The position numbers were made by a program, and so were the translations under genes. From Selaginella tamariscina (Eukaryota > Streptophyta > Lycopodiopsida > Selaginellales > Selaginellaceae), in assembly GCA_003024785.1 (NCBI GenBank), contig PUQB01000098.1, positions 398,572-462,571 on the forward strand: a stretch of 64,000 nucleotides of DNA, written 5' to 3'. Positions 24,718 through 35,936 of the stretch are shown piece after piece. The notes under the pieces were generated by a model. That model was not told the DNA's origin. It searched no databases and was given only the letters and a program-made list of their open reading frames with translations. The stretch's first letter is position 1. Every line of letters begins with the position of its first letter.

Positions 24718-25882
24718 CTACTGGCTAAACTCACTGACCGTCCTTGTTAATGCATTACATAAGTGTGTTTGGAATTTTCTAACCATTGTGTCTCTCCTAA
24801 CGCGTGACAAAGCATCTACCACCACGTTAGCCTTTCCCACACAATACTCAATAGGAAATTTACCAAACTTCATGAGCTTAACCATCCAACGAGCTTGTTG
24901 AGAGTTTAACTCTTTCTGTTTGAACAGATACACCAAAGTCTTATGATCTGTAAACACTTTGAAACTTGCACCATAAAGATAGTGCCTCCAAACTCATAAT
25001 GCATTAATAATAGCCAGTAGTTCTTGCTTATACGTTGAGTATTGTTGCTCTGTAAGATTCAAGTACGGCTCTTGTAAGCAATAGGCCTTCCCTCTTGCAT
25101 AAGTACAACTCCAATGGCCATTCCACTTGCATCACACGATACCTCATAAGGCTTAGAGGGATCTGCAAATACATAAATTGGTGCACGTACCAAAGCTTGT
25201 TTCAAAGCTTGGAAACTGCTCTTCTTGAAGCATTTCATGCAAAGGGAACGTCTTTCCTCAACAACCTAGTTAATGGAGAAGCTCTCTTGGCATAATCCTT
25301 GACATACCGCCGGTAATAACCAGCCATGCCCAAGAAACTCCGTAACTCTTTTGCATTGTTAGGAATTGGCCATTGCTCCACCACTGCCTTCTTAGAATCA
25401 GTCTTCACTCCACTTGGCGTCACAATGTGACCCAAATACTCCACTTTGCATTAAGCAAATGCACATTTGCTCTTCTTTGCATAAGCTTGTTCTCCCTCAA
25501 CAACTGAAGAACTTTCGCAAATGCTGCACATGCTCCTTCATATTTTACTGTAAATAAAAATATCGTTGAGGAAGATCTCCACAAAGTCGTGCAAGTAGTC
25601 ACCAAACACCTCAGTCGTCAACCGAGTGAATGTGACTGGGGCATTTGTTAAGCCGAATGGCATAACAGTTAACTCTATCTTGGTGAACACTCTGGCTCCA
25701 CCAAGATGATCCATGATAGTATCCACACATGGCATGGGCATCCTGTCCTTCACTGTTTGCTTGAGAGCTCTGTAGTCTATGCACATCCTCATGGTGCCAT
25801 CCTTCTTCATGACAAGCAATACTGGTGCACCAAATGGAGACTTGCTCAGTTGTATGAAGCCATATTCCAATAGCTCCATCAC
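24718..25882 (-). other. RT and RNase H region of the gypsy element
   Basis: The minus strand reads MMELLEYGFIQLSKSPFGAP, MCIDYRALKQTVKDRMP and MPFGLTNAPVTFTRL (RT), LGHIVTPSGVKTD and FLGMAGYYRRYVKDYA (RT thumb and connection), and HKTLVYLFKQKELNSQQARW (RNase H). These are unmistakable Ty3/gypsy blocks. Fossil, broken. Confidence 0.9.
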
Positions 25883-26189
25883 TTGTCTCTTAACCTCTTG
25901 CTCCTTAGCATGGCTCAGTCGGAATGGCTTACGGTAAATGGCTTTCGTACCCTATTCCAGCTCCACACCTCTTGCATGTGGTAAGCCATGAGGTAGCTGG
26001 GAGGGAAGACGTCAGCAAACTCCTTGCACAACAGCTTTGCTCAAGGTGACAGTAAAAGAACTTGTTTGGAGACTCAAGCTTTGTTCCAAACCAAGTGTCT
26101 TTCACTTCACTATACTCAAGCTTCATGTGCTTGGTGCTCCACTAGATCTTAGGATCCACACGCACTAGCTTCAGAAGAAAGAAAGTCTC

Positions 26190-27150
26190 CACAGCTGGGT
26201 TTTGCCAACCTCTAGCTGTAACTCCTCCACACAAGCAATTTAGCTCTATGTGACAATAAGCCCTCAATCTCGTATTGAGGCACAGTCATGCAGCTCCACC
26301 AGATGGGTTTTGCCAACCTCCAGCTATAACTCCTCACACAAGCACTATAGCTCTGTGTGATAGATGAGCCCTCAATCTCGTATTGAGGCTCAGATTGAGC
26401 TCCAGCTGGGTTTTGCCAACCTCCAGCTGTAACTCCTCCACACAAGCAGTGTAGCTCTGTGTGATAGCTAAGCCCTCAATCTCGTATTAAGGCTCTTCGT
26501 GCAGCTCCACCACTGGGTTTGCCAACCTCCAGCTGTAACTCCTCCACACAAGCACTGTAGCTCTGTGTGATAGCTGAGCCCTCAATCTCGTATTGAGGCT
26601 CTTGCGCAGCTCCACCAGCTGGGTTTTGCCAACCTCCAGCTGTAACTCCTTCACACAAGCACTGTAGCTCTGTGTGATAGCTGAGCCCTCAATCTTGTAT
26701 TGAGGCTCTTTGCGCAGCTCCACCAATAGGTTTTGCCAACCTCCAGCTGTAACTCCTCACACAAGCACTGTAGCTCTTGTGATAGCTGAGCCCTCAATCT
26801 TGTATTGAGGCTCTTTGCGCAGCTCCACCAACTAGGTTTTGCCAACCTCCAACTATAACTCCTCCACACAAGCACTAAGCTCTATGTGATAGCTGAGCCC
26901 TCAATCTTGTATTGAGGCTCTTCGCGTAGCTCCACCAGCTGGGTTTTGCCAATCTCCAGTTGTAACTCCTCCACACAAGCACTGTAGCTCTGTGTGATAG
27001 CTGAGCCCTCAATCTCATATTGAGGCACTGTCTTTGTGCAGTTCCACCAACTGGGTTTTGCCAACCTCTAGCTGTAACTCCTCCACACAAGCACTGTAGC
27101 TTTATGTGATAGCTGAGCCTTCAAATTCGTATTGAGGCACAGTCTTTGTG
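26190..27150 (-). repeat. Nine-unit ~106-bp tandem repeat inside the gypsy element
   Basis: Nine copies of a unit of about 103-113 bp, marked by GGGTTTTGCCAACCTC at roughly 26203, 26305, 26408, 26514, 26620, 26729, 26835, 26939 and 27052. On the sense strand the unit reads about 35 residues of the type EELQLEVGKTQLVELREE, PQYEIEGSAITQSYSA. It lies just after the retropepsin-like segment. Units differ slightly from each other. Confidence 0.9.
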
Positions 27151-27527
27151 GGCAAGCTACACTCCTCCACTAACTTTGTTGACACAAAGTTATCGCTACT
27201 CATGCTATCCACAAGGACTCGCACTGGACGCTCACCTAGTCGTCCCTCCACCACAATAGCACGTGTGTGTGGCTCCTCCCGTGCTATGTAGTTTACCTAT
27301 TGAGCAAGAACAAATAAAAATTTACTTTGTGGTTTAAAGAAGTCTCCTTTGTGCTCCTCTCCACGCTCCATCTCCTAAAGCTTCTTAGGCGTCTACTTGT
27401 CTTTGCTGCCATTGAAACTTTTGCCCTTGGGCTTGCTTCTCCTTGGACAATTTGCCTTTTAGTGTCCAACGTCTCCACACAGGTGGTATTATCCTCTCCT
27501 TCCCACCGGTCACTCATCTCGAACCTT

Positions 27528-27539
27528 GCTCTGATACCA
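27528..27539 (-). promoter_or_regulatory. Primer-binding site (initiator Met tRNA)
   Basis: The minus strand reads TGGTATCAGAGC two bases inside the 5' LTR, the standard plant LTR-element match to the 3' end of initiator methionine tRNA. Confidence 0.9.
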
Positions 27540-27541
27540 AT

Positions 27542-27739
27542 TGTTAGGAACCACTACAACAAACTAGAGACCCTCACAAAACCACCCGACCTCCCCCGAG
27601 CTGTCTCTAGTCTCCACACGCTGCTTTCCAAAAAGGCTTCCAATATTTGTGTGTCCTTAATTCTCTTAGATCTAGGTATAGCTCTTTAGAAATATTCTTT
27701 TTAGAGAATATTCTTTGATTCGTTATACGGGTCATAACA
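27542..27739 (-). repeat. 5' LTR of the 23.6-27.7 kb gypsy element
   Basis: 198 bp, TG..CA ends, matching 23644-23856 with scattered substitutions and small indels. Confidence 0.9.
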
Positions 27740-27744
27740 AATAT

Positions 27745-28240
27745 AAAAGCCTGTAACAAATTAAAATTACTCTATATTAATGATAACTCATAAAAAAAGT
27801 GTTACAACATCACCAATATAAATAAGAAGTATGTATATTATGAGTGTGTATATATATGTGGGAGAATGTGTCATTGTGTGTAGATGTTAATGTGCATGTT
27901 GATATGTGCATGTGCATATACTTATGTATACATATATGTGTGTGTCTATCGATGTTTTAATGTGTGATTGTTTTATCATGTGTGTGCATATCTATGTGTC
28001 TATGGATGCTTTAGCGTGTTGTGTGCATATATGTGTGTAAGTGTTTTATTGTTCATGTGTGTAAATGTTTCTTTGCATGTGCATGCAAAGCATCACTCAT
28101 GAAAAGGCATCTAGGTTAGGGATCATTGTATAAGTGATGGGAAGATATTACAAGATGAATATTTTGTTTCTTTACAATGTAACATATTTCAAAATATTCT
28201 TAACATATTCAAATATAAATCAAAGTACTATAAAAAAAAA
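27745..28240. other. GT-rich spacer
   Basis: No gene visible. It contains an irregular TG/TATG-rich stretch at about 27840-28085 with repeated words such as TGTGTGCATAT and ATGTTTTA. Confidence 0.6.
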
Positions 28241-28402
28241 AGGTTTTCACAAGTGGTTTTCTTTAAAAGAGGCAAAAGATGAAGATTTACAACAAACTAA
28301 AATGTTCAAACCCGTAAAATGGACTCATGAACTTAGTGGTTGGACCATAAAGATAGTGAATAGTTTAGGTTTTGTAAGAAAGATTGTCTTTGATCCTTGT
28401 TA
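28241..28402 (+). pseudogene. Partial duplicate of the papain-like protease 5' end
   Basis: Reads FHKWFSLKEAKDEDL and KMFKPVKWTHELSGW, closely matching the start of the gene 600 bp downstream (FQKWSLLKDEDSPQH and KMFKPIKGTHGFKGW). It then runs to a stop at about 28402 without a protease domain. It is a truncated tandem duplicate. Confidence 0.65.
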
Positions 28403-28865
28403 ATAAGGTAAATTGTAAACAAGGTAAGGTACATTTTATTATAGTTTTAGTTGTCAATTCATAATTGATATTCATTATATCACATTTTGATGATGACTTA
28501 TACAACAAGTTATTAAGGCAAGGACCCTTAGTTTACCTAGCACCAATAAGTGGCATCACACGGATGATGTAGTATATATAACTCAATAGATTTTAATCAC
28601 TTGTTTTCTAATTATACATTTTGACATCTAACATATTGTATGTTACTACCTCTGGCATGTGTATTTTATGTTGGCATCTAACCGTCGGTTCTACAAATCT
28701 ATCCATCATCCATCGGATTTGTGGCTACTTGTACATATAAGTTGCAAACTTTTCTAGGGTTACATTCATATATACACATTCTACTTTTTTCTCTTATAAA
28801 AATCAGGGTTTATAGCGACACGTTTTACATTTATTATAAAACATACAGCTTATTGTAATATCACA

Positions 28866-29763
28866 ATGGATATCAAGCATGTAAAATCAGAGCCAAAGTT
28901 TCAAAAGTGGTCGTTGTTAAAAGATGAAGATTCGCCACAACATAAATACAAGATGTTCAAACCAATCAAAGGGACCCACGGATTCAAAGGATGGGCCAAG
29001 GGACAATAACTTGTCCAGGTTTTGTTGTTTCTAAGTCTCAAAAAAGAAGTATAATCAGGACACTAAGGAAGATTGCCATTGATGTCCCTGCTAGTAAGGT
29101 AGATTGGCGACAAGCAGGTATATTACCTAGAGTTACTAATCAAAGGGAAGGTGCTAGTTGTTGGGTAGTTTCAGCTGTCACTTGCTTGGCTGCTCGACGC
29201 AAACAATTGGGACTTACCCAACATGTGGAAGACTTGTCCTTCCAATATGTGTTGGATCGTTTTGTTTTAAGAGATCCAATGCATTACAATGGTGGGAATA
29301 CCATAAAATGCGTTGAGTTCTTGAGGGAAACAGGGACATGCAAGGCATTGGAATATGCCCCGTATTATGGAGTTGGTTATAAGGGACTCAGTCAAATTAA
29401 AAGAGATACAAATAGAGTTGCAGCAAGAAACACTTCCATGAGAAAAGTATCAAATTTTGTGGTTTTACAAAATGTAAGCCTAGAGGTTTTAATGGCATGT
29501 GTGACTGATGGCCCAGTCCTTGTTGGAGTTGCAACTCATTTGCGTGATTTAAATAATCAACATTTAGATGGGAAAGTAACTATGTTGGTAGATATGTGGA
29601 GTATAGTCAACATGAAGTTATAGTGGTTGGCTATGATGAATATGGATTCATTATCATGAATTCATATGGTTGTAGATTTGGGTCAAACGGATATTTCAGA
29701 ATTTTATATCATGAAGTCTACCAATCACGCATATGTGAGGAAGTTATACTTGTTTTTGTGTAA
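28866..29763 (+). pseudogene. Papain-like (C1) cysteine protease, frame-disrupted
   Basis: From the ATG at 28866 the sequence gives MDIKHVKSEPKFQKWSLLKD, an unusual leader rather than a standard inhibitor prodomain. It changes frame near 28990 and continues TITCPGFVV..KVDWRQAGILPRV, the mature start. QREGASCWVVSA holds the oxyanion Gln and catalytic Cys-Trp; the usual CGSC is GASC. After a one-base shift at about 29580-29610, HEVIVVGYDEYG has the catalytic His and MNSYGCRFGSNGYFRI the Asn (NSYG in place of NSWG). It ends at 29763. All catalytic residues survive, but two frame changes make an active product unlikely unless one is an unrecognised intron. Total size would be about 300 residues without the ERFNIN prodomain, so it belongs to a short, divergent group. 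Confidence 0.75.
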
Positions 29764-30890
29764 AGTACAACATTATTTCAGTTGCTCCTTGAAGAAGTAA
29801 CAAAACAAAGAGTATAGATATCAAGAGCTATTGTCCAAAAGAGAAATTGAGATATTATGAAATTACGGTCTCGTGTTAATATGATATGTTCAAAATTGAT
29901 TTTCTTTGTTTATTAGAACAATTTCAATTCTTTATAAAACTGGTTAATATGTTAAGTTTAGTTATGAAATAGTTTATATGCAAGAGCTGTACTAACTTTC
30001 TAATTAATTTGACTTAATTATGGGTGGATGCACCCTTTCGCTGCCTTAGATCTGCCACCCACACATGAGCAAATGCACGAGCAAAATACATGTTAGGTGT
30101 TAGTTGCTATACGAGACAATAAAGATTAAACACACGTAACTAATATTCCTAAAATATAAAAATGAATTAATTAAAACATTAATATATCGACACATATTCC
30201 ACTTTAAGTTACTATTTATATTTAATTAAAATTACATAATTAAAACACATATACACATACACATTTGCACACTTGAATTATGATTTAAGAACTACCATAA
30301 TTTTAACTTGATATTAACAAATTCAAAAACATTTATAAAAGCTTTCACACAATGAATTATTATTAATGAAAATTGGATTAATAAAAGTACAATTACATTT
30401 TAATTCCACTTGAAATTGAATTACATTGGAATTTGAATATAAAATATATGCACTTCGCTTTTAATATTTTCTTTTAACCCTAATTCATTTATCATATATT
30501 ATATTTTTAAACCACACAGATTAAATCCTTAATTATATCTACTAATATGGTAATTATTATATAATATAGAGGGAATTGGGCCGAATGGAGGACTCAATGG
30601 ACATGTGGAGGAAGATTGAAGGGCTTCACTAACTCATTTTCTTATACTCTTCTATAGTCTTTATTCTTTGGTTACTCTAAGTAAACCTTTATACTTGATA
30701 TTAGAGGGTAGTTCCTCACTCAACTTCTATTTTATACTCTTCCCTGAATGAATAACTCCTTTTCTATTATTTTCCTCCTTGATAGCTTTTTTTCTATTAT
30801 TCTCCTCTGGTAGCTCCTTCTCCCCTTACAACCCGTTATTATTTTGTGTGTGAGTGTGTAGCTAGCAACTAAGCATTCTTACACCACACA
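29764..30890. other. AT-rich spacer
   Basis: No gene visible. A polypyrimidine stretch at about 30740-30830 contains two versions of TTTTCTATTATTNTCCTC. A TG repeat follows at about 30845. Confidence 0.6.
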
Positions 30891-30894
30891 TCTT

Positions 30895-31134
30895 ATGGAA
30901 CCCTTGCATTATATTGAAGATCCTTACAAGCTAATCCTTTGGGCGAATGCCATCTTTTTGGACACTCATGCAAGTGGACGCCATTTGTCAATGCAAACAA
31001 CCTGGCCGTGGTCTGGAGTGAGGAAGGAGTGGGAGTTGGTAGAATTCATAAAAGTGACATTTAAGAATGGGGATAATTTGTCATTCAAGAGGATTAATGT
31101 AATGAATACATGTTCAAGACACTCATATAAGTAA
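30895..31134 (+). CDS. Small unrecognised ORF or exon
   Basis: MEPLHYIEDPYKLILWANAI opens a 79-codon frame with a balanced, protein-like composition (W and acidic residues, SGRHLSMQTTWPWSGVRKEW). It follows a pyrimidine-rich, promoter-like stretch. No family was recognised, and it may be the first exon of a lost gene. Confidence 0.3.
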   Translation: MEPLHYIEDPYKLILWANAIFLDTHASGRHLSMQTTWPWSGVRKEWELVEFIKVTFKNGDNLSFKRINVMNTCSRHSYK

Positions 31135-31190
31135 TGCTATGAACATATTTGATTATGTCATATTATAATACATTATAGAACAACATGTAG

Positions 31191-31225
<35 letters not shown>

Positions 31226-31840
31226 AATAAATACACATACATGTGTACCCTTCAAATAATCATAATATACTATTAGTTCCTCTCTCCAAGCGTATAATGA
31301 AGGGAGAAAACTTAAGAGGTAGGTTGTTATTACATTGACTATCAGATTTTCATGCCATACTTGTCAAACTAATATTCGATGTAGACTGGAATAGTTACAA
31401 ACCTAACCGTGAGAGTAGTTAAAGAAATATCTAGATTTTGTTCTTGCACTATAAGTTTGGTGTCACAATATATACTTTAATGATATTGTATTTATAAAGA
31501 AGGCATATTTAAAGTGCAGGTTCTTAAAGAATATATAACTATTTATTTATTCAATTTAGAATTATAAAGCAACTCAAAACTCAACTTAAAACTTATTAGG
31601 ACTTCCCATGGAACTTGTTAGAACTTTTGGGAATTCCCATGGAATTTTTTAAGACTTTTGAAAATTTTAGGAGGTCTTGGATTTATCACTCTACTTATAA
31701 TAGATTTTGAGAGTTATATGTATGAAATAATTCATTTGAGACATAATAACATAATAGTAATAGTAATTTACTAAGCTCAATCTCATGCTTATATGTATAC
31801 TAAAATACCTAAACACGTGCATATGAATTATATGATCAAA
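31135..31840. other. AT-rich spacer with a TA microsatellite
   Basis: (TA)n at about 31195-31222. A repeated word GGAACTTGTTAGAACTTTTGG and variants occurs at about 31610-31680. No gene visible. Confidence 0.6.
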
Positions 31841-32074
31841 TGTAAATGAACATTGTAACTAAAATGGGAATGATACATGAAAATGGGAATATATAAAAAA
31901 AATTTAATTAATACTTATGTATTAAACATACATTTTAAAGAATATTCTTTTTTTAAGCATATATTATTCTAAAAATTAATTTTGATATTAAAAAATTTAA
32001 TTAAATAATTAAAATTGCTAATTATTTAAAAATGGGACTATAAATTCCCATTTTAATTACAATGTTCATGTAAA
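31841..32074. mobile_element. MITE-like inverted-repeat element
   Basis: TGAACATTGTAACTAAAATGG at the left pairs with the right end (CCATTTTAATTACAATGTTCA) over about 21-25 bp. Both sides are flanked by TGTAAA (31841-31846 and 32069-32074), a possible 6-bp target duplication (other phasings are possible). About 222 bp internally, AT-rich and non-coding. Its terminus resembles the junction sequences at about 4965-5003 and 46483-46525. Confidence 0.6.
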
Positions 32075-32231
32075 TATAAAACAAAAAATAACTTGAATTA
32101 ACAAAAATCAAAAGAAGAAATAAAGATAAAGATGGCCCATGATCAAGCATTAACTCGCTTCTCTTTGTTACTTTCAAACTCCTTCATCAACTCTTCTTCC
32201 TCCAACTTCAATTTGCTCATCGTCCTCTTGA

Positions 32232-32450
32232 CAAATAGTGCATGTGTGATAGTTAGCATTGTTCATGATGTTGCTAACAAATAGTGGTTGTGTGATGGCT
32301 AGCATTGCCCATGTTGTTGCTAACAAATGATGAGTAGCATTGTCCATGCTTTGCTAACAAATAGTGGCTATGTGATGGCAAGCATTGTCTATGATATTGC
32401 TAATAAATAGTGGATGTGTGATGCCTGGCATTGTCCATGATGTTACTAAT
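32232..32450. repeat. ~50-57-bp tandem repeat
   Basis: About four units of the type GCATTGTCCATGATGTTGCT plus AACAAATAGTGG..GTGTGATGG. Unit lengths vary and one unit is shortened. Confidence 0.8.
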
Positions 32451-32604
32451 AAGATTAAGACTCACGTTATTGTGCCCAACCTACTTATCTAGATTCGGAA
32501 CTGTCAAACCTAAGTCAACTTGTGCATGTTGCAAATTAAATATTTAACTCAAACCTAAGTTAGCTTTGCCATGTGAGTGATTGATAGGCACCTAAGGATC
32601 TTTC

Positions 32605-32990
32605 ACATAGTAGCTAGGCCCAACAATATTATCTATGCATGCACTACTAGGATCTAGGCTAACATGTGGGTTGAGCCTGTGCACATCATCAGAGCTATTG
32701 AGCATGCGTACATCATGAGAGCGTTAGTAGTGCTACCCATATGCACTATGTTAGGATCACCTTGTAACTATAGTAGGCCATGATTCTTTAATTGAAAGTG
32801 GATTATCAGCCCAACAATGTTATTTATATATGCACTATTAGGACCACCCAAATCTAGGCTAACCTTTGGGTTGAGCATGTGCACATCATTATCACTAGAG
32901 TTGTTAGCAGTGTTACCCATATGCACTCCATTAGGATCACCTTGTAATTGTAGCCAGCCATGATTCTTTAGTTAGAAGTCGATTATCTTG
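32605..32990. repeat. Two ~190-bp tandem units
   Basis: Both units share CCCAACAAT, GATCTAGGCTAAC / AATCTAGGCTAAC, GGGTTGAGC, GTGCACATCAT, TACCCATATGCACT, GGATCACCTTGTAA and GCCATGATTCTTTA in the same order. The second is slightly shorter. Confidence 0.85.
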
Positions 32991-33094
32991 GTTAAGTATT
33001 GGCTTTATTTAAAACTCAGCCGTACTCCTAACCAAACTTTATGACATTGAGTATTTAGAACATTGCTCAAGTGACTTGTGCAATCAAGACGTAC

Positions 33095-33300
33095 TTTGTT
33101 AACCCACATATGCTTTGCTACAATAAATAGTTGTGTCCATGCGTAAATGTCATTCTCCCTTGGATGAAATCAATAGTTGAGGAATCTCGCAAAGCACTTG
33201 AACCCACATAAGCTTTGCTGCATTAAATAGTTGTGTCTTTGCGTAATTGTTATTCTCCCTTGGATGAAATCAATGGTTGAGGAATCTCCCAAAGCACTTG
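33095..33300. repeat. Two ~98-bp tandem units
   Basis: Both contain AACCCACATA, GCTTTGCT, AAATAGTTGTGTC, ATTCTCCCTTGGATGAAATC and TTGAGGAATCTC, ending GCAAAGCACTTGAA or CCAAAGCACTTGAA. Confidence 0.9.
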
Positions 33301-33849
33301 AAATAGTGGTTGACTATATTATCAATTCTATCAATTTTACCTCATTTGCAGAAATAAATGTTATATTTGGAAATATACTAAATCTTTATATAGATATATC
33401 TTTTATCGTTTTATTCTATGTTAGAATATTTTAATTTAAGTTACAGTAGTTAATATATTACAATAGCTACCAATAAAATATTGAATTTTCACAAACATAC
33501 ACATGTATGTGTATGTGCTATTCTTAAATTATATTATATTGAAGCAAAGTTAACACATTGAGTAGGGGCAATCAAACACAAACAAAACATAACACATGTA
33601 CCCTGGTATAAGTATAAAGATGACACATGTATACATATATGAATAACTATACATGCATATACAACATTCATGTTTCTACACATTTGGTCACTTACCATGG
33701 TCGATGAATATGATTTTCAATCCATTTTGAGTTACTTCAAGAGCACTGGTAACATGTTCTAGACCATGTGGATGAAGAAGACCAAAGATCTGGTGTATAT
33801 ACATTGGATCAAGAGAGATTTCCTTGCCTCCAACAATGCCCATGCGTTT

Positions 33850-34735
33850 ATCTTTATCATATTAGCTCCGAACAAAGATTGAACATTGAACTTAAATTCT
33901 AAATAATTTAAATAATTACATCAATCTTTGTAGTAATGATTAAGTGTAATAAATATATCACTACAGCAAACGTAATTGCTCTTAACAATATTATTTAAAA
34001 TAATTTACAAATTATTACAATCTATTTTGTGTTAAGAAAGCTCAAGAGTTAACTTTTGAGTTGCAATACTTTAATAAGGTTTATTAAAATATCATGAGAG
34101 AATCTGGAGATTATGGTGCTTACTTGTGTGTGTGGCTTAAAAATATAAAATGTTATAATATTATATTGAGTATGAAATATGAATTCCGGTTGAAAGGAAG
34201 ATAAGAATGAAATGCATATAATTTTTAAATTTAAATTCAAATTTAAATGCAATTTAAATTCAAGTGAGATTAAAATGCAACTGAAAGTCATTATTTTTTC
34301 TAAAAAATTTAAAATTAATAATAAGAAATGCTTTTAATTAAAATTTGTTGAATATTATTTAAACTTATGATAGTTCTTATATCATAATCTAAGTGTGCAA
34401 GTATGTGTGTGTGTATGTGTATTTTAAAAATGTAGTTTTAATTAGATGTAAATAGAAACTGAAATATGTATCAATATATTAAGGTTTTACAATCGCAAAT
34501 TAAATCATTTTCTTTAAAATAATATATTTTAAGAATATTAATGACTTGTTTTAATCTATACCATTTCATATGTCAATTGACCCATAAAAGACCCAATAAC
34601 ATACTATTTACTATTATTTCAATTATTTACTATAATTTAAATTTTGTTTTAAAAAATACTAAAAAGAACCATATATATGTTTCATTTTATATCTTAATAT
34701 ATTCTCTTCTTTTGAATTTCTCAAACTACTTAAGT
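33850..34735. other. AT-rich spacer
   Basis: Very AT-rich (AAATTTAAATTC-type words, a short GT tract at about 34405). I see no gene. Confidence 0.6.
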
Positions 34736-35420
34736 TGTTAGAGGATAATCTTGGTTGGTGGTGGTATGGCCAGCACAGAAGTAGATTCTCTATCCTATCC
34801 AAGGGCCAGGGCGGGTGTAGGCCGTCCAAGGGCCACCACTCGTGAGTGTTGGCTATCTACTAGGCACGTGGCCTACCTTGGCAACCTCGGAACAACGACA
34901 AAGGTGGATAGCAATAACTATTATGTAGCACTAACAAATCAAAAATGTGTCAAGCTACATTAATATTGGGCTAAATCCAATTGTCTAGACCAACCACCTA
35001 AGTTATAGAGGACAACACACGTGGGGAGGCATCAAGACAATTGACCCAGTACCCGGTCCTATTGAAGTCACCCAACGAGAGGATGTCACCGAGGTTATAG
35101 ACAAGTACCACCCGACACTATATAAGCAGGTAGGCAATTAGTGAGGAGAGATTGTTCTAGTTTGTCTTCTTTCTTATGTTCTTGTCCAACTACTTAAATA
35201 TACTTAAATCATGGTTAGACTTGGGCACTTGTCTTGGGCATTGACACCATGAAGGACCAATCTGTAACTCCAATTTGCAATAGATATATCTTTTCTATGC
35301 TTGTTATAGGCCAAGCCGGGATAGTTGTCATGCGCACATGGAGTTCACTATAGCAAGCCAAGTTGCTTCTCGGAGGAGAGATCAAAGAGCTGAGGTTAAC
35401 TTGTTTGAACAATTGGATAT
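34736..35420 (+). other. GC-richer, LTR-like segment of unknown origin
   Basis: It contrasts sharply with its AT-rich flanks. It starts TGTTAGAGGATAATC, contains a TATA-like CTATATAAGCAGG at about 35119 followed by a pyrimidine-rich stretch, and carries a CACGTGG word. This layout is reminiscent of an LTR with its promoter, but I found no target duplication, partner LTR or primer site. An ORF at 34751-34963 has no recognisable motif. Confidence 0.35.
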
Positions 35421-35776
35421 TAGCGAATATTAATTAACCATGAGAATGCGATGTGTAGGTCACTAACGTAATATGGGTGAGTCACTACCGCAATATGATG
35501 TTTACGGCAGAGTACGACATACTTGAATAAGGAATATAAGTTTTCTTCTCTCTATACGTTTATCTCTTACTTGTATTTCTGTTTTGATGTATATACTATT
35601 TATTTTCTCAGTACTGTGACGGGATCCATAGTACTACTACTTGCTATACACCTTATTATCCTTACTTTTTTTCTGACCTTCTGATGTCTGATTTTTCTTA
35701 TCTTATTCGGATAGACCCTTAATATGAATTTATCGATAACTACTTTACTATGTTCAGTTGTAGGATTTTTAGGTTC

Positions 35777-35936
35777 AACACTGCAAACGTGAGAAGAAGG
35801 GAGATGATATTGCATACTGAGCCATTGACAAATCGAATATTCATATAAGGGAAACTTATATAATCCAAAAGAGATTGTGTGTGCATATATACACACACAA
35901 GATTCTGAAGAGAAGTGTATTAAATAAGAGTGCAAT
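35777..35936 (-). pseudogene. Truncated germin-like unit 3 (first codons and leader)
   Basis: The minus strand from 35825 starts MAQYAISSPFFS-like codons homologous (with an indel) to the germin signal peptide; homology stops abruptly at about 35777. The stretch 35826-35936 matches the leader upstream of unit 2 (44110-44225). The rest of its upstream region resumes at 41001 beyond the transposon. The coding part is essentially lost. Confidence 0.85.
35929..35936. repeat. Left 8-bp target duplication
   Basis: AGTGCAAT, repeated at 40993-41000 and present once at the matching place of germin unit 2 (44218-44225). Confidence 0.93.

Larger units (their letters stand above)
23644..27739 (-). mobile_element. 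Ty3/gypsy LTR retrotransposon with paired LTRs and target duplication
   Basis: A 4.1-kb element in minus orientation. LTRs at 27542-27739 (5') and 23644-23856 (3') are about 200 bp each, begin TGTTAGGAACC and end AACA. AATAT at 23639-23643 and 27740-27744 is the 5-bp target duplication. A primer-binding site complementary to initiator Met tRNA (TGGTATCAGAGC, minus strand) is at 27528-27539, and a purine tract lies beside the 3' LTR. Internal parts, read right to left: a retropepsin-like motif near 27210-27180, a 106-bp tandem repeat array, RT (25540-25882), RNase H (24718-24957) and weak integrase traces. It is structurally bounded but its coding region is broken several times and it is short for the family. 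LTR differences (scattered substitutions and small indels) suggest an old insertion. Confidence 0.92.
32153..33843 (-). pseudogene. Unrecognised repeat-rich gene remnants
   Basis: Three coding-like pieces lie on the minus strand. 33695-33843 reads MGIVGGKEISLDPMYIHQIF and HGLEHVTSALEVTQNGLKII, followed by a GTAAGT donor. About 33110-32600 reads AKHMWVNKVRLDCTSHLSNV, HKVWLGVRLSF and NHGWLQLQGDPNGVHMGN, then a second, similar block. 32230-32153 ends KLKLEEEELMKEFESNKEK RVNA and a stop. Stops interrupt the middle part. Internal duplications (listed separately) inflate it. The family was not recognised; the charged end suggests a short coiled coil. Confidence 0.4.

Noticed and set aside
34736-35420. 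Solo LTR of another family
   Set aside because: TATA-like box and composition suggest it, but no consistent TG..CA pair with a target duplication could be found; kept only as an LTR-like segment.
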